Position numbers and translations under genes: made by a program
Assembly (NCBI GenBank): GCA_934101115.1
Contig: CAKOPW010000002.1
Coordinates: 1-64,000 of the forward strand
From: an uncultured Bacilli bacterium
GTDB lineage: Bacteria > Bacillota_I > Bacilli_A > RF39 > UBA660
Direction: 5' to 3'
DNA: 64,000 nucleotides
Part shown: piece after piece, positions 8,648 through 16,502 of the stretch
Layout of the letters: every line of letters begins with the position of its first letter
Numbering within the stretch: position 1 is the stretch's first letter
The notes under the pieces: generated by a model
Database searches by the model: none
Told to the model about the DNA's origin: nothing
Seen by the model: only the letters and a program-made list of their open reading frames with translations

Positions 8648-9247
8648 GTGAAAAAGAAAGTAATTTTATTTGCTATTTTATTAATGATTATATCAATACC
8701 AATTATAATCAAAGTTACTCACAAATCCGAAACACCAAAAACGAAGACAGAAGAAAAAATAAATACTAAAGAAGAAACAAAAACTGATGCATCAGAAGAA
8801 GAACAAAAAACAGAAATAACAAAAGAAGAAAGAGAAGGTGATAATACTTCTAAATCTTCTAAAGAATCTAATACAAATAAAAAGAATAGTTCAACAAAAG
8901 ATTCATCAACAAATAATAAAAATACTTCTACACCAATCAATTCTAATAATGAAACAAAAGAAGTAGAGGTAAAAGTAGAAGAACCTAAAAAACAAACAGA
9001 TGATAAAAAACATTATATAGATGTTCCTGATCCTAATTCTTATTACTATTCATTTCATCACGGACACATAGATTTTTCATCATTAGACGAATGTCAAAAA
9101 AATAGTGAGAAATATTTAATGATGGATGTAAATGATATATATGGATCGTGGTGTATGGAAGTTCAAGACGAGAATGGAAAAGTATTAGGAGCATATCTAT
9201 ATTTAAAATGTACATCTGGAAATTGTGATAGATATAAAGGTTATTAA
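8648..9247 (+). CDS. Secreted or membrane-anchored ICE protein with Ser/Thr/Lys/Glu-rich linker, unknown function
   Basis: A 199-residue protein starting with GTG after a GGAGTGAT ribosome site. Residues 4-23 form a membrane anchor. Residues about 30-118 are low complexity (KTEEK, SSTKDSSTNN and similar). The C-terminal domain of about 75 residues has four Cys (DECQ, SWCM, LKCTSGNC) that could form disulfides outside the cell. It precedes the surface adhesin gene and is separated from it by a terminator. I do not recognise the family. Confidence 0.65.
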   Translation: MKKKVILFAILLMIISIPIIIKVTHKSETPKTKTEEKINTKEETKTDASEEEQKTEITKEEREGDNTSKSSKESNTNKKNSSTKDSSTNNKNTSTPINSNNETKEVEVKVEEPKKQTDDKKHYIDVPDPNSYYYSFHHGHIDFSSLDECQKNSEKYLMMDVNDIYGSWCMEVQDENGKVLGAYLYLKCTSGNCDRYKGY

Positions 9248-9250
9248 ATT

Positions 9251-9275
9251 GTACTAAGAAATTAGTGCTTTTTTT
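9251..9275 (+). terminator. Intrinsic terminator between the anchored protein and the adhesin gene
   Basis: GTACTA (9251-9256) pairs with TAGTGC (9263-9268, one G-U) and is followed by seven T. Confidence 0.65.
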
Positions 9276-9301
9276 ATTTTCAAATTAAGGAGGAAAGCAG
9301 A

Positions 9302-11773
9302 ATGAAAATAAAGAAAATATTAATGGGAGTATTTGCACTAACACTTTCAGTTGTAGGATTAGTTGTAGGCACTCACACAGTTAACGCTGAATCAACCACA
9401 TTAAAAATGACTGATAGTGGTTGGTGGTGGCAAAGAATTCAACCAGATGATGGAAATTATCATAGTTGGCATTTAACATGGTATGAATTTAATGGAAGAA
9501 TAGCATATTGTATTCAACCAGGTATTCCAGAAGGAGATACTTATCAAACTGGAAATTTAGATTCATATAATATTTCAAATGAACAAAAAGAAAGAATAAT
9601 GTTAATTGCATATTATGGTTATGACTATACTGGACATCAAACAACTGAATATAGAGCAGCAACTCAAGCTCTTTTATGGGAAACAATAAATGCAGATCAA
9701 ACTGTATTTTCATCAAGGAGATGGGCACAAGGTACTATATATGATATTAGTACTCAAAGAAATGAAATAGAAAGATTAGTAAGAAATCATTATGTAAGAC
9801 CTTCATTCAATGGAACTACTATTAATGCAAAAGTAGGAGAAGAAGTAATACTTACAGATATAAACAATGTTTTATCAAATTATTATGTATCAGCAAGCAA
9901 TGGTGCAGAAGTTAGAATTGATGGAAACAAATTAATAGTTAAAACAACTAAGATTGGTAAAGTAACATTACAATTCAAAAAGAGATTATATACTGATAGA
10001 GAATATTTAGTTTATTACTCAAGTGGTAAACAAACTATGATGTCATCAGGGGTTGTAGATCCAGCACTATCAGTAGTTAATATTGAATCACTTGGAGGTA
10101 AAGTCGAATTTACAAAGTATGATAGAGATAACAATTCAACAATTCCAAGTGGTGAAGCAACCTTAGAAGGAGCTGTTTATGGAATATATAATGCTGAAAC
10201 TGATGCATTAGTTTCTAAAGTTACAACTGGAAAAGATGGAAAAGGTAAACTAGAACATTTACCAGCATTTGCGAAATACTACTTAAAAGAGATTCTCCCA
10301 TCTAAGGGTTATGAATTAGATACTAATAAATATTATTTTGAAAGTACTTTAAAAAATATTGATAATGAAATAGCAGTTAATGAAAAAGTTATTAATAGAG
10401 ATGTAGAAATTACAAAAGTATATGCAATAAACAAATCGGAAATAATGACACCAGAGCCAAATGTTGAATTTGGATTTTACAATAATAAAGGGAAATTATT
10501 TACTAAAGGAGTTACTGATAAAAACGGAAAACTTACAGTTAATTTGGTTTATGGAAGCTATACAGTTAAACAACTTACAACTTCAAAGGATACAACTAAG
10601 GTAGATGATTTTAATTTAGATGTAAGGGAAAGTGGTAGTAAAATTTATTACACAATTTCTAATGCTAAAATAACAGCAAAATTAAAAGTTGTTAAGATAG
10701 ATAAAGATACTAAAGAAGTAATTAAAAGATCTAATATTTGTTTTCGAATATTCAATACAGATAAAAATGAATATGTATCACAATCAGTAACATATCCTAA
10801 GAAAGAAACACTTGATAAGTTTTGTACTAATAATGATGGTGAATTAATCACACCTAATCCATTAGAAAGTGGTAATTATAAATTAGAAGAAATTGATCAA
10901 GTAATCGATAAATATTTATGGAATAAAGAATCTCAAAAATTCACTATAGGTGAAGATTCAAAATTAATTAACGATAATGAATATGGAATATTATTTGAGG
11001 TTAAATTTGAAAATAAAGAAGTAAAAGGAACCATTAAAGTAAATAAGAAAGGTGAAAATGTAGAGCTTAAAGAAAATGGATATGAATATAAAGAAGTAGA
11101 ATTAGAAGGAGTTAAATTCGGTTTATATGCTAATGAAAACATCACTGATGGAACTGGAAAAGTAATTTATAAAAAAGGTGATTTAGTAAAAGAAGTATTA
11201 ACAGATAAAGATGGTAATATTAAAATAGATAATCTTCATCTAGGAAAATATTATTTGCAAGAAATAGCAACTGTTGGAAATCATGTATTGGATAAAACTC
11301 AATATGAATTTGAATTAAGGTATAAAGATCAATACACTGATACAATCAAATATACTACTTCAATTAAAAATCATTTGGCATCAGGAAAATTAGAATTTAC
11401 TAAAATAGATTTTTCAACTAGTAAACCACTTCCAGATACAAAAATAGAAATATATACTGAAAATGATGAGTTAGTTTTTACAGGTGTAACTGATGAAAAT
11501 GGAAAAATTATAATAGACAGACTTCCTGTTGGCAAATACTATATTCTTGAAAAAGAAGCAAAAGAAGGATGGGAGATTAATCCTGATAAAATGTTCTTTG
11601 AAATAAAGGAAGATGGAGAAATAGTTAAATCAGTTATGAAAGACAACCAAATAGTAGAAGTACCTAATACTTATATTACTGATAAAAATCAATATGTAAT
11701 TGTTGCTATAATTGTCGGTGTTGCAGGTATAGGAACTATTGCTTATGGAGTAAAAAAGAATAGAAAAAAATAA
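9302..11773 (+). CDS. Thioester/SpaA (Cna-B)-domain surface adhesin with C-terminal sorting-type signal
   Basis: An 823-residue cell-wall protein. Residues 1-29 are a signal peptide (VNA-ES). An N-terminal thioester domain follows, with Cys70 in AYCIQPG and the Gln of the AATQALLWE motif, expected to form an internal Cys-Gln thioester for covalent binding to a target. Then come several SpaA/Cna-B beta domains with lysine isopeptide-type openings (GKVEFTKYD, LKVVKIDKD, GTIKVNKKG, GKLEFTKIDF) and their YxLxE partner stretches (YYLKEI, YKLEEI, YYLQEI, YYILEK). The C-terminus has VPNTY, a TM helix and a basic tail. VPNTY resembles VPNTG-type sortase signals but has Tyr for Gly. A sortase gene lies 550 bases downstream. 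An AAGGAGG ribosome site precedes the ATG. Confidence 0.88.
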   Translation: MKIKKILMGVFALTLSVVGLVVGTHTVNAESTTLKMTDSGWWWQRIQPDDGNYHSWHLTWYEFNGRIAYCIQPGIPEGDTYQTGNLDSYNISNEQKERIMLIAYYGYDYTGHQTTEYRAATQALLWETINADQTVFSSRRWAQGTIYDISTQRNEIERLVRNHYVRPSFNGTTINAKVGEEVILTDINNVLSNYYVSASNGAEVRIDGNKLIVKTTKIGKVTLQFKKRLYTDREYLVYYSSGKQTMMSSGVVDPALSVVNIESLGGKVEFTKYDRDNNSTIPSGEATLEGAVYGIYNAETDALVSKVTTGKDGKGKLEHLPAFAKYYLKEILPSKGYELDTNKYYFESTLKNIDNEIAVNEKVINRDVEITKVYAINKSEIMTPEPNVEFGFYNNKGKLFTKGVTDKNGKLTVNLVYGSYTVKQLTTSKDTTKVDDFNLDVRESGSKIYYTISNAKITAKLKVVKIDKDTKEVIKRSNICFRIFNTDKNEYVSQSVTYPKKETLDKFCTNNDGELITPNPLESGNYKLEEIDQVIDKYLWNKESQKFTIGEDSKLINDNEYGILFEVKFENKEVKGTIKVNKKGENVELKENGYEYKEVELEGVKFGLYANENITDGTGKVIYKKGDLVKEVLTDKDGNIKIDNLHLGKYYLQEIATVGNHVLDKTQYEFELRYKDQYTDTIKYTTSIKNHLASGKLEFTKIDFSTSKPLPDTKIEIYTENDELVFTGVTDENGKIIIDRLPVGKYYILEKEAKEGWEINPDKMFFEIKEDGEIVKSVMKDNQIVEVPNTYITDKNQYVIVAIIVGVAGIGTIAYGVKKNRKK

Positions 11774-11792
11774 TTAACATTAATAAATGTAT

Positions 11793-11826
11793 AAAATAAA
11801 AATTTACACATTTTTATTTTTATAAG
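11793..11826 (+). terminator. AT-only hairpin, probable terminator of the adhesin gene
   Basis: AAAATAAAAAT (11793-11803), loop TTACAC, ATTTTTATTTT (11810-11820), then more T. The stem is all A/T and weak, but its position and T run fit termination. Confidence 0.5.
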
Positions 11827-11857
11827 CTAAATGTTATCATGTTCTTGTGGTGAGAAT

Positions 11858-12292
11858 ATGAAGGTTAGAAAGACAATAAATTTAAACGAATTAATACTAT
11901 TAGAAAAAGTAAGGATGATTTATAATGAAAAATATGATGGTATAAAGGAAAATAGAATCTTAACTGAAATATATAAAATATTAAATAATAAATTTCTTAA
12001 ATTAGAACTTGAAGATAATAAAGAAATAAATGATATTAAATATATTAAAGTATTTAAATTTGCAAGTGGAAAAATATTAGAGCATGAAATGAATATTTAT
12101 AATGAATTATTAGCAGAGAATTTTAGAATAAATGATTCATATTATGAGTATAGATATGAAGATAAATCCATTATAGATTTAATTAAGCAACTTCATAAAG
12201 AATCAATATTGTACGAAGATAAAGTTGCAACAATGGATGAGAGTGATCTTATATCAGAAGAATATTATATGGAGATAGAATACAAAGATTAG
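11858..12292 (+). CDS. Hypothetical ICE protein between adhesin and sortase
   Basis: A 144-residue, charged, mostly helical protein (MKVRKTINLNELILLEKVR) with no signal peptide. I chose ATG 11858 because a TGGTGAG ribosome site precedes it; the upstream in-frame ATG at 11831 has none. It lies between a surface protein and its likely sortase, but nothing in the sequence indicates a role in anchoring. Confidence 0.6.
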   Translation: MKVRKTINLNELILLEKVRMIYNEKYDGIKENRILTEIYKILNNKFLKLELEDNKEINDIKYIKVFKFASGKILEHEMNIYNELLAENFRINDSYYEYRYEDKSIIDLIKQLHKESILYEDKVATMDESDLISEEYYMEIEYKD

Positions 12293-12326
12293 TATTCTAT
12301 TTTTATTTTGTATGGAAGGATACGAT

Positions 12327-12938
12327 ATGAAAAAAATAAAATTTAATAAATATATAATTATAGGAATTATTTTAATATTATTCGCAATAATAGGGGGCAA
12401 TTATAAATTGCTCCTTAATTATTTTAACGATAAGCAAGAGGAAAAAATGATTCAAGAATTTTATCAAGATGATTTATCAAATGAAGAAACTGAGCAAGAA
12501 AATATAGAAAGTGCTTCAGATAATAAACAAGCAGAAAATAAAAAAACTAATTATATTGCAGTGCTTAAAATTAATAAAATAAATTTAGTTAGAGGATTAG
12601 TTGATGAATCTAGTTATTTGAATAATGTTAAATATAATGTACAAATAATAAAAGGTTCTAATATGCCTGATGTTGTTGGTGGTAACTTAATACTTGCTGC
12701 TCACTCTGGTAATGCAAGAATTTCTTATTTTAGAAATTTAGATAAATTAGAAGTTGGAGATGAGGCAACAGTTGATTACAAAGATAAAACTTATACCTAT
12801 AAAGTAGTTAATATTTATGATGTTGATAAGAATGGTAAAGTTGAAATTAAAAGAAACTTATCTAAAACAACATTAACTTTAATTACTTGTAGGCATAATA
12901 CGGAAAAACAAATAGTTATGATATTAGAACTAGTATAG
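12327..12938 (+). CDS. Sortase-family transpeptidase of the ICE
   Basis: A 203-residue protein. Residues about 9-30 form a membrane anchor, a charged linker follows, and residues 77-203 are the sortase barrel. The catalytic His is in LAAHSGN (about 126) and the catalytic Cys in TLTLITCRH (about 188). The Arg that usually follows the Cys by roughly 8-10 residues is not obvious: that stretch reads NTEKQIVMI, though an Arg directly follows the Cys. Sortases join surface proteins to the wall or to each other, and the nearby VPNTY adhesin is the likely substrate. ATG 12327 follows a GGAAGGA ribosome site. The next gene starts 9 bases later. Confidence 0.85.
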   Translation: MKKIKFNKYIIIGIILILFAIIGGNYKLLLNYFNDKQEEKMIQEFYQDDLSNEETEQENIESASDNKQAENKKTNYIAVLKINKINLVRGLVDESSYLNNVKYNVQIIKGSNMPDVVGGNLILAAHSGNARISYFRNLDKLEVGDEATVDYKDKTYTYKVVNIYDVDKNGKVEIKRNLSKTTLTLITCRHNTEKQIVMILELV

Positions 12939-12947
12939 GAGGATAGA

Positions 12948-13184
12948 TTGGAAAATAAAATAATTAATTTAAGATATAAAACTATTCTAAAATTAATAAA
13001 AAATGGAATAGATTCTGATGAGAAAATTAGAAATATCAAAATAGATGACATTTTTAATATTAAAGGTATAACAACTGATGATATTAAAAATATTAAATTG
13101 TTGAGAGAAGCCATAAGAAACAAAAATTTTATGACTTTTTTTATTTTGAAAGAAGGTGATAAAGATAATGAGTTTAAAAAATAG
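12948..13184 (+). CDS. Small hypothetical ICE protein, possibly helix-hairpin-helix
   Basis: A 78-residue protein starting with TTG after a strong AGGAGG ribosome site. It is helical and charged; the central part (IDDIFNIKGITTDDIKNIKLL) resembles a helix-hairpin-helix DNA-binding element. Its neighbour is ssb, so a nucleic-acid role is possible but not shown. Confidence 0.55.
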   Translation: MENKIINLRYKTILKLIKNGIDSDEKIRNIKIDDIFNIKGITTDDIKNIKLLREAIRNKNFMTFFILKEGDKDNEFKK

Positions 13185-13203
13185 CACGAAAGGAGGTGGG
13201 AAA

Positions 13204-13551
13204 ATGTTAAATCAAGTTATATTTGTTGGAAGACTTACTAAGGATATTGAATTACAAGAATCTGAGAATGGTAATAAATATGCAGTAGTAACATTAGCAA
13301 TTCCTAGAACATTTAAAAATGCAGAAGGTGTTTATGAAACTGATTTTATTTCAGCAAAAATGTTTGATAGAGTTGCTGAAAATTGTTCTGAATATTGTAA
13401 AAAAGGAGACATAGTAGGTGTTAAAGGAAGAATGCAATCTAACTCTTATGAGAAAGATGGAGAAACAAGATTCTCAACAGATGTTATTGCAGAAAAGGTA
13501 ACATTTCTATCAAGTAGAAGTAAAGAACAAGAAGCAAGAGATGAAAGATAA
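13204..13551 (+). CDS. ssb: Single-stranded DNA-binding protein (ICE-encoded)
   Basis: A 115-residue OB-fold protein opening with MLNQVIFVGRLTKDIEL and containing VVTLAIPRTF and CKKGDIVGVKGRMQSNSYEKDG, classic SSB motifs. It protects single-stranded DNA during conjugative transfer and replication. It lacks the acidic DDDIPF-type tail that host SSBs use to recruit partners, ending in KEQEARDER, so it may coat DNA without recruiting host repair proteins. The start at 13204 is set by an AAAGGAGGTGGG ribosome site. Confidence 0.9.
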   Translation: MLNQVIFVGRLTKDIELQESENGNKYAVVTLAIPRTFKNAEGVYETDFISAKMFDRVAENCSEYCKKGDIVGVKGRMQSNSYEKDGETRFSTDVIAEKVTFLSSRSKEQEARDER

Positions 13552-13586
13552 ATTCATCTCTTTAACTTTATAGAAAGGAGAAAATA

Positions 13587-13769
13587 ATGAAAGAATATAC
13601 TGTAGAAATATTTGCAGAATCATACAATAGTTACGTGGTAAAGGCTGATAGCAGTGATCGTGCAGTTATGGAAGCCATAAGCGATTTTCTAAAAGAAAAT
13701 GATACTGAGTCTATGATAACTATTAAGTCAGTAAAAAATAATGACCAAGAAACAGAAGATGAGGAGTAA
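13587..13769 (+). CDS. Small acidic ICE protein, possibly DpnD/PcfM-like
   Basis: A 60-residue protein after a GAAAGGAG ribosome site. The beta-rich start YTVEIFAESYNSYVVKADSS followed by a helix and an acidic tail resembles small DpnD/PcfM-like proteins of conjugative elements. The assignment rests on weak similarity only. It directly precedes the candidate oriT. Confidence 0.5.
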   Translation: MKEYTVEIFAESYNSYVVKADSSDRAVMEAISDFLKENDTESMITIKSVKNNDQETEDEE

Positions 13770-13792
13770 TATCCTCATTACTAGCAAGCAAT

Positions 13793-13858
13793 GAATTTGT
13801 ATAGCACCCTTGAAGGTGCTTTCAAATTCAAATATGGGGAAACCCCAATCCCCTTAAT
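13793..13858 (+). other. Candidate origin of transfer (oriT) with nested palindromes
   Basis: A nested hairpin has the outer arms GAATTTG (13793-13799) and CAAATTC (13823-13829), and the inner arms AGCACC (13803-13808) and GGTGCT (13815-13820). It is followed by GGGGAAACCCC (13836-13846) and a TCCCC-TTAATA segment. It sits just upstream of DUF3789, mobC and the relaxase, the usual place for an oriT. The exact nick site cannot be seen. Confidence 0.55.
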
Positions 13859-13876
13859 ATAGAAAGGAACAAAATT

Positions 13877-14029
13877 ATGAGTAATTTTTTATTTTTCCTA
13901 TTAGGTTTAATGATAGGAGGATTATCAGGTATAACATTAATGTGTATGTGTATAATTTCTAAAAAATCTGATTTAGAATTGGGATCTTATGAAAAGAACA
14001 AGACAGAAGAACATAAGACTAACGAGTGA
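13877..14029 (+). CDS. DUF3789-like single-pass small membrane protein
   Basis: A 50-residue protein. Residues 3-26 form a Gly-rich TM helix (LLGLMIGGLSGITLMCMC), followed by a charged tail. This matches the short DUF3789 proteins common in Firmicute ICEs between oriT and mobC. A GAAAGGA ribosome site precedes the ATG. Its last 41 bases overlap the start of mobC, which has no ribosome site of its own, so the two are probably translationally coupled. Confidence 0.7.
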   Translation: MSNFLFFLLGLMIGGLSGITLMCMCIISKKSDLELGSYEKNKTEEHKTNE

Positions 14030-14318
14030 AGAAGAAAAATTGTTAAGAAAAAAATGTTTTGATTTAGGAATTACTGAGTCAGAATTTTTTAGATCATTGG
14101 TTAATGATTATATGCCTAATACTAATCTTAATAAAGAAATTAATAAATTAACTTATGAGATTAGAAAGATAGGAATTAATATAAATCAAATAGCAAAGGT
14201 TTCTAATCAAACGGGAACTGTTAATTATATTTATTTAGAACATTATAAAAAAGAATTAGATAAACTAATTTTAGAAATAAGAGATAAAGTTTTAGATATT
14301 GGTAGGATAAGAAGGTGA
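13989..14318 (+). CDS. mobC: MobC-like relaxosome accessory protein
   Basis: A 109-residue protein with an N-terminal ribbon-helix-helix (KNIRLTSEEEKLLRKKCFDLGITESEFFRSLV), then a helical region with the MobC signature-like IRKIGININQIAKVSNQTG. MobC proteins bind oriT and help the relaxase open the DNA strands. The start lies inside the preceding small gene. The stop codon at 14316-14318 falls within the ribosome site of the relaxase, indicating coupling. Confidence 0.85.
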   Translation: MKRTRQKNIRLTSEEEKLLRKKCFDLGITESEFFRSLVNDYMPNTNLNKEINKLTYEIRKIGININQIAKVSNQTGTVNYIYLEHYKKELDKLILEIRDKVLDIGRIRR

Positions 14319-14322
14319 TTTT

Positions 14323-15612
14323 ATAGCAGTAACAAAATTATGGAAAATAGGGAGTAATTTAGGCAGAACTATTGATTATGCAGAGGATAGAAAAAAGACT
14401 AATTCCAATCTTATTGATTTAAATGTTGCTATTGATTATGCAATGAATAAAGATAAGACTGAGGAATTTTTTTATGTATCTGGAATTAATTGTGAAATAG
14501 CTACAGCTTTACAGCAAATGAATCAGACTAAAAGATTATTTAATAAAACAAAAGGTATTTTAGGATTTCATGGTTATCAATCATTTAAAGAGGGAGAAGT
14601 TACTCCAGAATTAGCTCATGAAATTGGAGTTAGACTAGCAAATGAAATGTGGGGTGATAGATTTGAAGTAGTAGTTTCAACTCATTTAAACACTAAGCAT
14701 TTTCATAATCATTTTATTGTTAATTCAGTTTCATTTGTTGATGGCATGAAATTTTATTCTAATAGATCATCAACAGCAAGATTAAGAGAAATTAGTGATG
14801 ATTTATGTAAAGAATATGGATTATCAGTCTTAGATGAAAAGCCAACATCTAAAGGTAGAATTTACTTTCCGTATTATCTTAAGAATACTAACAGAAATAA
14901 CTATTATAAAAAAAACAAAAAAGATATAGATATTGCTATAGCTAAATCATCAAATTATAAAGAATTTATTGAAATACTGTCTTCTATGAATTATGAAGTT
15001 CAGAATAGATATGGAAAACTTTCAGTTAGAAATTTAGATTATAAAAGAAATATTAGAATTGAGAGATACTTTGGTGAAGAATATTCTATAGATAATATTA
15101 AATCAAGAATATTAGAGGAAGAATATATTGACGATGTATCTCAAAATAATAAGAGCTTTTATAAGAAAAATTTTAATCAAAGGCATCACGGAATTGTTGC
15201 TTTATATAGATATTATTGTTATCTATTAAAAGTTTATCCTAATAAAAAATATAATAACTATACCTATATCAAAGATGATGTTATGAAATTGGAAAAATAC
15301 AATTCAATTATTAGAATGTTTGATAGAGAACAAATAACTGATGATGAATCATTTAGAAGGTATGAAATTATGATAAATAATAAATATGATGATTTAATCA
15401 ATATTAGAAAGAAGTTAAGAAAACAATTTTCTAGTATTAATAATGAACAAGAAAAAATACGAATCATGAAAAAGATAAAAGAAATAAATGAAGAATTACC
15501 TAAATTAAAAAAAGAAATAGATTTATGTAATGAAATAAATGTTGAATCTAAATCCATTAAAGAAAAAATCGAGGGATTAGAAAAAGAAAATCAAAAGGAA
15601 AGGAATGAGTAA
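14323..15612 (+). CDS. Relaxase/mobilization nuclease (MOBP-type), apparent AUA start
   Basis: About 429 residues if translation begins at the ATA at 14323. The conserved relaxase N-terminus (AVTKLWKIGSNLGRTIDYA) is encoded from 14326 in frame, an AAGGTGAT site lies at the right distance, and no ATG, GTG or TTG exists in this frame before 14443. Further motifs: FYVSGINCE, GFHGYQSFKEGEVTPELAHEIG, and the metal-binding His cluster THLNTKHFHNHFIVNSVSF. The C-terminal half is charged with coiled coil at about 350-429. The enzyme nicks oriT and leads the strand into the recipient. If AUA is not used, the product would start at 14443 without about 40 conserved residues. Confidence 0.85.
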   Translation: MAVTKLWKIGSNLGRTIDYAEDRKKTNSNLIDLNVAIDYAMNKDKTEEFFYVSGINCEIATALQQMNQTKRLFNKTKGILGFHGYQSFKEGEVTPELAHEIGVRLANEMWGDRFEVVVSTHLNTKHFHNHFIVNSVSFVDGMKFYSNRSSTARLREISDDLCKEYGLSVLDEKPTSKGRIYFPYYLKNTNRNNYYKKNKKDIDIAIAKSSNYKEFIEILSSMNYEVQNRYGKLSVRNLDYKRNIRIERYFGEEYSIDNIKSRILEEEYIDDVSQNNKSFYKKNFNQRHHGIVALYRYYCYLLKVYPNKKYNNYTYIKDDVMKLEKYNSIIRMFDREQITDDESFRRYEIMINNKYDDLINIRKKLRKQFSSINNEQEKIRIMKKIKEINEELPKLKKEIDLCNEINVESKSIKEKIEGLEKENQKERNE

Positions 15613-16314
15613 ATGAATCAGTCAAGTGATGCTGCAGAACAAATTGTAAGAATGAGTTTAGAAGGCTTTGAGGTCGCTGCTAAAGTAACAGGAAGTGGTG
15701 CTAAAAATATTGCAGTGCTTTTATATACCATCATGAAAAATAAAGAACAAACAAGTGGTAAATCAAAACTTTCAAGTATGCTAAAAAGTGGTAAACCTCT
15801 TACAATTTTTACTGTTAAAAAAGATGATCTTGCAAAGTTTCAGCAAGAAGCAAAAAGATATGGAATACTTTATTGTGCATTAGTGGATAAAAAAAATAAA
15901 TCTAAAGATGGAATAGTAGATATAGTTGTTAGGAAAGAAGATTCAGCAAGAATAAATAGGATTGTAGAAAGATTTAAATTTGCAGAATTTAATAAAGCAG
16001 AAATTATATCTAGCATTGAAAAAAATAGAGAGAGTGTTAATAAAGGTAAGGAGCAAAATCCAAAATCAAGAGTCAAAAAGAAAGAAGATAATTCCTTAAA
16101 CCCCCATTTGGCAAAGACAGAAAAAAGCCCTCTGTCAAAGCCTTTCTCAGAAGTGCAAAAGACTTCACCAATTAAGGGTAACAACTTAAAAAGTAAAAAG
16201 CCATCAGTTAGAGCAAAGTTAAATGATTATAAGAAAGAAATAAAGGATAGATCTGTAAGTAAAGAGATTAATATTGATAAAAATATAAATAAATCAAAGG
16301 GTAGAACTAAATGA
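15613..16314 (+). CDS. PcfB/DUF3801-family conjugation protein
   Basis: A 233-residue protein. Residues 1-125 match the PcfB/DUF3801 domain (AAEQIVRMSLEGFEVAAKVTGS, then LKSGKPLTIFTVKKDDLAKF and FAEFNKAEI). The C-terminal 100 residues are Lys/Ser-rich and disordered. PcfB-type proteins work with the VirD4 coupling protein and relaxase in Gram-positive conjugation. The ATG lies directly after the relaxase stop, and its own stop overlaps the next ATG (ATGA). Confidence 0.8.
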   Translation: MNQSSDAAEQIVRMSLEGFEVAAKVTGSGAKNIAVLLYTIMKNKEQTSGKSKLSSMLKSGKPLTIFTVKKDDLAKFQQEAKRYGILYCALVDKKNKSKDGIVDIVVRKEDSARINRIVERFKFAEFNKAEIISSIEKNRESVNKGKEQNPKSRVKKKEDNSLNPHLAKTEKSPLSKPFSEVQKTSPIKGNNLKSKKPSVRAKLNDYKKEIKDRSVSKEINIDKNINKSKGRTK

Positions 16315-16502
16315 AAGATGTAAAAGTTTTAGAATTAGATAAATATGAAGAAGGACTTATCATAAATGCATTAAATGAATTTAGAAATAAATTAATTGAG
16401 GAAGGTAAGGATACAACTTTTGTAGACGAATTATTATTAAAAGTATTAAATCTACCAGAGAAAAAGAGAATGTTTCCAAGGAAGTATATTGAAGAAAGAT
16501 AA
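16311..16502 (+). CDS. Small conserved ICE protein of unknown function
   Basis: A 63-residue acidic helical protein (DKYEEGLIINALNEFRNKLIEEG, then DELLLKVL). Small proteins of this look are common between pcfB and virD4 in Tn1549-like elements; no activity is known to me. It overlaps both neighbours, by 4 and 14 bases. Confidence 0.7.
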   Translation: MKDVKVLELDKYEEGLIINALNEFRNKLIEEGKDTTFVDELLLKVLNLPEKKRMFPRKYIEER

